A DNA stretch of 64,000 nt, from NCBI GenBank assembly GCA_035564555.1, contig DATMTS010000027.1, positions 1 through 64,000 on the forward strand. The letters run 5' to 3'. This DNA is from DATMTS01 sp035564555 (GTDB taxonomy: Bacteria; Actinomycetota; Actinomycetes; Actinomycetales; Microbacteriaceae). Positions 59,256 to 64,000 of this stretch are shown in pieces (positions within the stretch are counted from its first letter, which is position 1; each line of letters begins with the position of its first letter). The notes under the pieces were generated by a model. It did no database searches, was not told the origin of the DNA, and was given only the letters and a program-made list of their open reading frames with translations. The position numbers and the translations under genes were made by a program.

Positions 59256-62200
59256 GGCTCGGCCACCGGCTCGCGAAGCGGGGCGGCTTCAGCCACCAGG
59301 GTGATGAAGGAACTGAGTTCGGCGACGCCGTCCGGCGTCACCGGCAGGCCTTCGGTCAGCGCCGGGGAGTGCACGAGATAAGCCGCCCATTGAGCGCGGG
59401 AGATCGCCACGTTCAGCCGGTTCTTCATGATCAGGAACGACATGCCGCGCGGCACGTCTTCGGCCGCCGACGCCGCGAGCGAGACGATCGCGACGACCGC
59501 CTGCTGGCCCTGGAATTTGTCGACCGTGCCCACCCGGATGCCGTCGAGTCCGGCGGCCCGAAGCGCTTCGCGCACGAGTGCGAGCTGCGCGTTGTACGGG
59601 GTCACGACGATCACGTCCTCTTCGCGCAACGGTTCGTGCACGCGGTTCACATTCGGATCCGACCACGGGCGCCCGATCATGTCGGCAGCGATGCGCACGA
59701 CCTCGGCAGCCTCCTGCGGCGATTCGGTCGAGTTGCCCTCGTGCGTCACGGGGACCGGATGCAGCCCCGGCGGCACGCCGTGCAGGTGCCGAAGCGAAGC
59801 ATCGGGATGCGCCCGCAATTTGCCCTCGTACGAGAGCCGCGAAACCGGTTCGGCGAGCGCCGGGTGCAGGCGCCGCGTCTCTGCCAGGAAGAAGCCCAGT
59901 TCGGCGGGCAGCACGTCATGCCCGTCGCTGACCCAACCGAGCGCGGAGCCGTCCACCGGCTCCGGGTGCGTGCCCTGACTGACCTGCGGCAGCTGCTGCG
60001 GATCGCCCAGCAGCAGCAGGTTGCGCGCCGCGACCGACGCCGCGATCGTCGAGGCGAGTGAGAATTGACCGGCCTCGTCGACGACGAGCAGATCCAGACT
60101 GCGCCGCGGCACCCGGGCCGGGTTGCTCATGTCCCAGGCGGTGCCCCCGACCACGAACCCGTCGCCGCGGTGCTCGGCCGCGAACTGCAGCTGGCCGTTC
60201 TTCGGCAGCACCGTGAACGGCAGCAACGCCACCGCGACGGGATCGGCTTCATGGGCAGGCACTTTGCCGACGCGGCGGGCATCGAGGCCGGCCGCGACGA
60301 CCGCGCCGAGCAGGTGTTCGACCACTGCGTGCGACTGTGCGACGACACCGACCTTCCAACCGTGTTCCGCGACGAGCCGCGCGATCACGTGTGCACCGAG
60401 ATGCGTCTTGCCGGTGCCGGGCGGACCCTGAACGGCCAGATATGAGTCGTCGAGATCGAGCAGGGCGCGCGTGACCGCCTCGACCGGGTCGCCGACCGGG
60501 CCGTCCGTCGTCGGCACGCGTTTCGCCAGCTCGGGACCCCGCGCCAGGCGGGGCGGATGGCGACGAAGCAGATCGGTCATCGGATCGTGCGGCCACTGCG
60601 GTTGCGCGTCGAGGATGCCTCGCGCCCACTGCTCGATCGCGGGCTGCTGCTGTCCCTCGGGCGGTGGGGGCGCCGGGGTCAGCGCACTCGGCACGGCGTC
60701 GAACCGTCCCACCGCATCGTTGGTCGGCTCCTCGATGAGGATGCCCCTGTCATCGACCGCCAGCACCGTCACCCGATGCGCCGAGCGCGCGCCCGGCTCG
60801 GCGTTCGCGGAGGTGAACGGGCCTGGGTGCTCGTACAGCAGGTAGGGGCCCTGCTGGTTGCTCACCCGGATGTTGCTGCCGGGCGCGAGTTCACCGATCA
60901 ACCGCAGCCTGCGCCGGTCGTTGCGCTGTCTGCCCTGGCGGTACCAGTCGGCCACGACCACGACGCGTTCCACCACGAGTACGTCACGGGTGTCGCCCCA
61001 TTCGTCGATCGGTTGGATCAGCCGGGCGAAGTGCTCCCACCAGAAGCTCTTGTGCTCCCGCCGGTGGTAGTCGATCGCGGCCGCGGCGAAGGCGGCCGCC
61101 GTCTGATCGCTGCTGCGCTCCCTGGTGCGATCGGCACCGAGCACGTGCTCGCCGCCTGGATCACCGGACAGCGCGAGCAGGCCGTCTCGCAACGCGGAGG
61201 GGGTGAGCTCGTCGGGGCCGCGCTCGGGGCGTGGCGCACCGATCGGCACGCCGTGCCGCGCCGCCGCAGCCAGCAGCCAGTCGCGCAGCCGAAGCGTCGA
61301 CTCGCAGTCGTACTCGTTGTACTCGGCGATCTCGCGCAGCATCCGCTCACCGGTGGCCGACGCCTCGCCGTCGTGGGCTCCGACGTCGATCAGGTCGCGG
61401 GCGGCAACGTATTGAGTGATCGAGTCGGCAGCGTTCGTCACATCGCCCACGCGAAGCTCGGAGCCCATGTAGAGCGGCTCCAGCTTCTTGATCGAGTAGG
61501 AGCGCGACCCCACCCGAACCGCTTTGCGCACCAGCGGGTACAGATCGATGAGCACGTTCTCGCGCAACAGGGCGTCGACCTCGTCTTCGCCGACTCCGTG
61601 CCGGGCGGCGAGACTCAGCAGGTGAGTGCGTTCGTAGGCCGCGTAATGGTAGACGTGCATGCCGGGGTGCCGCGCTCGCCGCTGCCCGAGGTAGTCGAGG
61701 AACTCGCGCAGGGCGGCGCGTTCTTCTGCGAAGGAATGCGCCCAGAACGCCCGATAGGTGCCGTCCGGCTCGATCAGCCCGAACAGGTAATCCAGACCCC
61801 ATTGTGTGCGTGCGCCGGGTAGCGCGACGCCCTCGGTGTACAGCGGGTCGCCTTCGAAATCGAAGAAGATGTCACCGTCGTCCGGTCGTGGTAACGCGGA
61901 AAGCGCCGAGGGATTGTGCACGCGCACGGGTGGCGGCTCGCCCTCTTGGGCGGCCATCTGAAGGCGGGCCTGTTCCCGGAGCGCGGCGACCGTCGCCTCT
62001 GCGATCCCGTCGACCGGCCCTGAGGATGCCGCGAGCTCGTCGATCGTGCTGATGCCCGCATCAGCGAGTTTCGCTCGCTGGGTGACGCGCATGCCTGCGA
62101 CGAGCAGCACGTCGCGGCTGTGCTGGATCTGCTCTTCGCAGGCGTCGCAGTGGCCGCACACCGAGTACCGGGCGTCCGCCCACTCGACCGGCAGGTCACC

Positions 62201-62836
62201 GGGCGAGGCAAGTCGTTCCGAAACGATGGTCAGCAGCCGCCGACGGCGCGACCGATAGACGGGAACGATGTCGGCCAGCCGATGCCGGCTGACGGCGCCG
62301 TCGCCGAGCAGCAGTTCGACCTCCTCGTCGACATCGACGCCCATCCGCTCAAGTTGTTCGGCGTATGCTGCGACCTGCAGCAGCGCGGTCACCCGCGCAC
62401 TGCGCGCGAGCTTGGTGTCTTGCATCCGGTAGCGGCCGTTCGGCAGGCGCACGATGAAGTCGGCGAAGCCGATGAATGCGACGGGTGAGGCGGCGTCGTC
62501 GTCGAAGAAGGTCGCCTGGAAGACGACATCCGCGTCGCGCTCGAAAGCGGTCAGAGTCTGCGCGACCGCGACACCGATTCCCAGCCGCTCCAGCGGGCGA
62601 GGCCGCTCGATCTCGACGACGCCGTCGCCGAATTCGGTGCGGTACTGTTCCAGCACCCGCGTCTCGTGGGCGTCGCCGAGCACCGAGGTGCGTTGCAGCA
62701 TCGCATCGGCGGGATGTTCCACGGGCGGTACCCGACCGAGCTTGGCATCGAGCGCGCGCAGGAACGCGAACTCGCACTTCGATGCGGCGGTGAGGTCGCT
62801 CGCACTCGTGACGAGGGTGCCGTCAAGCAGAAACAC
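59246..62836 (-). CDS. TM0106-type RecB-like nuclease fused to a superfamily 1 helicase
   Basis: 1196 residues. The N-terminal 230 residues form a RecB/PD-(D/E)XK-like nuclease (FIGFADFIVR, then YRMQDTKLARSA with Asp and Lys) with a Cys cluster, VCGHCDACEEQ. The middle region carries an RNase-H-like exonuclease fold starting DIFFDFEGDPLY. The C-terminal 420 residues are a Dna2/NAM7-like SF1 helicase: Walker A GPPGTGKTHLG, motif II VVDEAGQFSLA, LLLGDPQQLPQV, VGTVDKFQGQQA and NRLNVAISRAQ. GTG 62836 has GAGGAGG upstream. Such proteins process DNA or RNA ends; a defence or repair role is possible. Stands alone on this strand. Confidence 0.9.
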   Translation of the reverse strand: MFLLDGTLVTSASDLTAASKCEFAFLRALDAKLGRVPPVEHPADAMLQRTSVLGDAHETRVLEQYRTEFGDGVVEIERPRPLERLGIGVAVAQTLTAFERDADVVFQATFFDDDAASPVAFIGFADFIVRLPNGRYRMQDTKLARSARVTALLQVAAYAEQLERMGVDVDEEVELLLGDGAVSRHRLADIVPVYRSRRRRLLTIVSERLASPGDLPVEWADARYSVCGHCDACEEQIQHSRDVLLVAGMRVTQRAKLADAGISTIDELAASSGPVDGIAEATVAALREQARLQMAAQEGEPPPVRVHNPSALSALPRPDDGDIFFDFEGDPLYTEGVALPGARTQWGLDYLFGLIEPDGTYRAFWAHSFAEERAALREFLDYLGQRRARHPGMHVYHYAAYERTHLLSLAARHGVGEDEVDALLRENVLIDLYPLVRKAVRVGSRSYSIKKLEPLYMGSELRVGDVTNAADSITQYVAARDLIDVGAHDGEASATGERMLREIAEYNEYDCESTLRLRDWLLAAAARHGVPIGAPRPERGPDELTPSALRDGLLALSGDPGGEHVLGADRTRERSSDQTAAAFAAAAIDYHRREHKSFWWEHFARLIQPIDEWGDTRDVLVVERVVVVADWYRQGRQRNDRRRLRLIGELAPGSNIRVSNQQGPYLLYEHPGPFTSANAEPGARSAHRVTVLAVDDRGILIEEPTNDAVGRFDAVPSALTPAPPPPEGQQQPAIEQWARGILDAQPQWPHDPMTDLLRRHPPRLARGPELAKRVPTTDGPVGDPVEAVTRALLDLDDSYLAVQGPPGTGKTHLGAHVIARLVAEHGWKVGVVAQSHAVVEHLLGAVVAAGLDARRVGKVPAHEADPVAVALLPFTVLPKNGQLQFAAEHRGDGFVVGGTAWDMSNPARVPRRSLDLLVVDEAGQFSLASTIAASVAARNLLLLGDPQQLPQVSQGTHPEPVDGSALGWVSDGHDVLPAELGFFLAETRRLHPALAEPVSRLSYEGKLRAHPDASLRHLHGVPPGLHPVPVTHEGNSTESPQEAAEVVRIAADMIGRPWSDPNVNRVHEPLREEDVIVVTPYNAQLALVREALRAAGLDGIRVGTVDKFQGQQAVVAIVSLAASAAEDVPRGMSFLIMKNRLNVAISRAQWAAYLVHSPALTEGLPVTPDGVAELSSFITLVAEAAPLREPVAEPQS

Positions 62837-62947
62837 GTTGCCTCCTCACCCGGGCTTGCGGAGCCCGCTCGTGCGCGCGTCCCCGTGCCGAGCCTACGGC
62901 CGACCCATGACATCGACGCATGACATCGACGCGGCGCACGGCGACGC

Positions 62948-63370
62948 TCAACTGCATTCAGCGGCATCCAGCAGCCGTACTCCCGAGCGATGACAGAGCA
63001 GTTGCGCCCGCACCTTCACGCCGGCACGAGGGCATGCCTCAGTCATCGCTGCGGCCCAGGCGCGGTCGCTCGCGGTGGCGGCCGGACCCGCATAACGCTC
63101 CCAGATGAGCACGACTCCGACGGCGCCGATCTCGCGCGAAGCGGCAGCGATCGTCGCGGCGAACGCCGGCGCCTCGTCACCGTTCGGAGCCGTCGGATAG
63201 TCGGAGATGGGAATGAGCAGGGGAAGCTGAACGTCGTGGTCGTCGAGGAACAGCATCCAGACCTGACGCTGGTTGGCACGCTCGAGCAACTCGGCGACGC
63301 GGTCGAGGATTTCCTCATCCGAAGTGAGCGGCAGCAGTGCGGCTTCGGTGGCTGAGATCGGCGGAGTCAT
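62948..63370 (-). CDS. Hypothetical protein, 140 aa
   Basis: Not recognised. ATG 63370 stands six bases after GATGAT. The fold looks alpha/beta, with an N-terminal helical part (LLPLTSDEEILDRVAELLERANQRQVWMLFLDD), then PLLIPISDYPTAP, and a helical C-terminus with two Cys near the end. No signal peptide. It lies 111 bp upstream of the nuclease-helicase on the same strand and could be its operon partner. Confidence 0.7.
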   Translation of the reverse strand: MTPPISATEAALLPLTSDEEILDRVAELLERANQRQVWMLFLDDHDVQLPLLIPISDYPTAPNGDEAPAFAATIAAASREIGAVGVVLIWERYAGPAATASDRAWAAAMTEACPRAGVKVRAQLLCHRSGVRLLDAAECS

Positions 63371-63421
63371 GCCACGATCATCGTCGCCGAGGCTTCGCGG
63401 GATTCACCGGAGCCCCCCAAA

Positions 63422-63461
63422 TGTGCACAACCGGCGAGAATCGGCTGCTGTGCACAACCGG
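63422..63461. repeat. 13-bp direct repeat TGTGCACAACCGG, two copies
   Basis: Copies at 63422-63434 and 63449-63461, 27 bp apart. Each contains the palindrome TGTGCACA. They lie between the divergent starts at 63370 and 63528 and could be an operator pair. Confidence 0.55.
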
Positions 63462-63515
63462 TCATCGGTTGACGGTGTCGCGCCCCGCCGCGTGGCGTTC
63501 ACCTCCCGTTCGGAT

Positions 63516-63521
63516 TAATCT
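63516..63521 (+). promoter_or_regulatory. TAATCT -10 of a leaderless short ORF
   Basis: TAATCT lies six bases before the ATG at 63528. No Shine-Dalgarno sequence is present at that ATG. Confidence 0.55.
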
Positions 63522-63527
63522 GCTCGA

Positions 63528-63590
63528 ATGAGCACAGGCAGCGCGGGCGAATCCCGATCTCCCGCGCGTGACACGAAGGATGCCTCGTGA
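63528..63590 (+). CDS. 20-codon ORF coupled to the metallophosphoesterase
   Basis: ATG 63528 begins a 20-residue hydrophilic peptide (Ser/Gly/Asp/Arg-rich, no aromatic or Cys) whose TGA overlaps the GTG start of the phosphoesterase. The leader ORF has a leaderless promoter, while the downstream gene has its own GAAGGA. This resembles the uORF-coupled start at 4804-4869 but without a strong Shine-Dalgarno of its own. It may be a translational leader or a small protein. Confidence 0.5.
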   Translation: MSTGSAGESRSPARDTKDAS

Positions 63591-64000
63591 GGATGCGAAC
63601 GGCCGAGTATCCCAGGCCGGACCACTTTCTGCTCCACATCAGCGACACGCACCTGCTCGCCGGCGGGCGCCGCCTGTACGACCGCGTCGACTCAGCAGCA
63701 CACCTGGCCGAGCTCTTCGACGAACTCACCGCCTCGCGCGGCCGCCCCGAAGCGATCGTCTTCACGGGCGACCTCGCCGACAAAGGCGAACCGGACGCGT
63801 ACGCGCGGCTGCGCGACATCGTCGAACCGGCCGCTGCCGAGCTCGGCGCCCGGCTGATCTGGGTGATGGGCAACCACGACGACCGCGGCGCGTTCAGATC
63901 CGCGCTGCTCGGCGAGTTCCCCAGCTCCCGGGTGATCGACCGTGTGCACGATGTGAACGGACTGCGCGTGATCGCCCTCGACACCACGGTGCCCGGCGCG
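63587..64000 (+). CDS. Metallophosphoesterase, CpdA/Icc-like (3' end beyond window)
   Basis: 138 residues are visible before the window edge. The calcineurin-like motifs are in order: HISDTHLL (D-x-H), FTGDLADKG (G-D), and VMGNHDDRG (G-N-H-D). Class III cyclic-nucleotide phosphodiesterases and other DNA or phosphodiester hydrolases share them. GTG 63587 is chosen because AAGGA precedes it at good spacing, with an in-frame ATG two codons later as alternative. It is overlapped at its start by the preceding short ORF. Confidence 0.88.
   Translation, partial: MRMRTAEYPRPDHFLLHISDTHLLAGGRRLYDRVDSAAHLAELFDELTASRGRPEAIVFTGDLADKGEPDAYARLRDIVEPAAAELGARLIWVMGNHDDRGAFRSALLGEFPSSRVIDRVHDVNGLRVIALDTTVPGA

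Noticed and set aside
58050..62836. A DarTG-like or other toxin-antitoxin or defence island
   Set aside because: No DarG macrodomain, no methyltransferase, no integrase and no shift in codon character; the genes are separately transcribed, so only the single proteins are flagged.

Overview
The window is high-GC (roughly two thirds G+C by eye), densely coded DNA. It looks like a chromosomal segment of an actinobacterium, most likely Microbacteriaceae. The support is actinobacterial gene order: pth-rplY-prsA-glmU on one side, and ispE, ksgA, tatD, metG and a divergent rsmI/protein-mannosyltransferase pair on the other. These are the genes of the Rv1002c-Rv1018c block of Mycobacterium tuberculosis, here opened up by extra genes. 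Many genes also lack a Shine-Dalgarno sequence and instead have a TAnnnT -10 hexamer 6-7 nt before the start codon, which indicates leaderless mRNAs. I see no phage, insertion sequence, CRISPR array or rRNA gene. One tRNA gene (Gln, TTG) is present.

Layout. 1-1.4 kb: pth and rplY. 1.5-9.4 kb: a sugar-acid module (gluconokinase, idonate-type dehydrogenase, gluconate 5-dehydrogenase-like SDR, FAH-family hydrolase with a 21-codon upstream ORF, IclR regulator, 2-hydroxyacid dehydrogenase, and divergently a beta-hydroxyacid dehydrogenase plus gnd). It plausibly feeds idonate/ketogluconate/gluconate into the pentose phosphate pathway; no transporter is present. 9.5-12.3 kb: an MFS efflux protein and a ClC channel. 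12.3-14.9 kb: prsA, glmU, tRNA-Gln. 15-17.6 kb: an ArsR-SRPBCC pair, a MarR regulator, and a DAHP synthase with an aromatic leader peptide and terminator hairpin. 17.7-21.6 kb: a tandem ClpP pair, one lacking the catalytic serine, and an ABC-F ATPase. 21.6-30.9 kb: ispE, a formate-dehydrogenase-like molybdoenzyme with fdhD and moaA, a membrane protein, ksgA, tatD, metG.

31-39.2 kb: aldo/keto reductase, a tiny membrane protein, a 771-bp non-coding repeat region, rsmI, protein mannosyltransferase, a sedolisin-type peptidase, gamma-glutamyltransferase, then a second repeat-rich gap. 39.2-51.7 kb: metY plus a CoA-binding protein, GNAT, MFS, DedA, L-serine ammonia-lyase, rhodanese, a large DExH helicase, an HTH-less LysR-type effector-binding protein with a divergent DUF5997-like gene, an SDR and a cyclase-family protein. 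51.7-64 kb: a large LuxR/AAA regulator, small proteins, acylphosphatase, M18 aminopeptidase, glutathione peroxidase, an orphan DarT-like (DUF4433) protein, a TM0106-type nuclease-helicase, an unknown protein, and a metallophosphoesterase cut by the window edge.

The most notable signals are the aroG attenuator, the upstream ORF and operator of the IclR module, a chromosome-wide leaderless promoter signature (TACGCT-N6/7-start occurs six times), three copies of a ~62-bp palindromic element in intergenic gaps, the Ser-less ClpP partner, and the DarT-like protein without an antitoxin gene.
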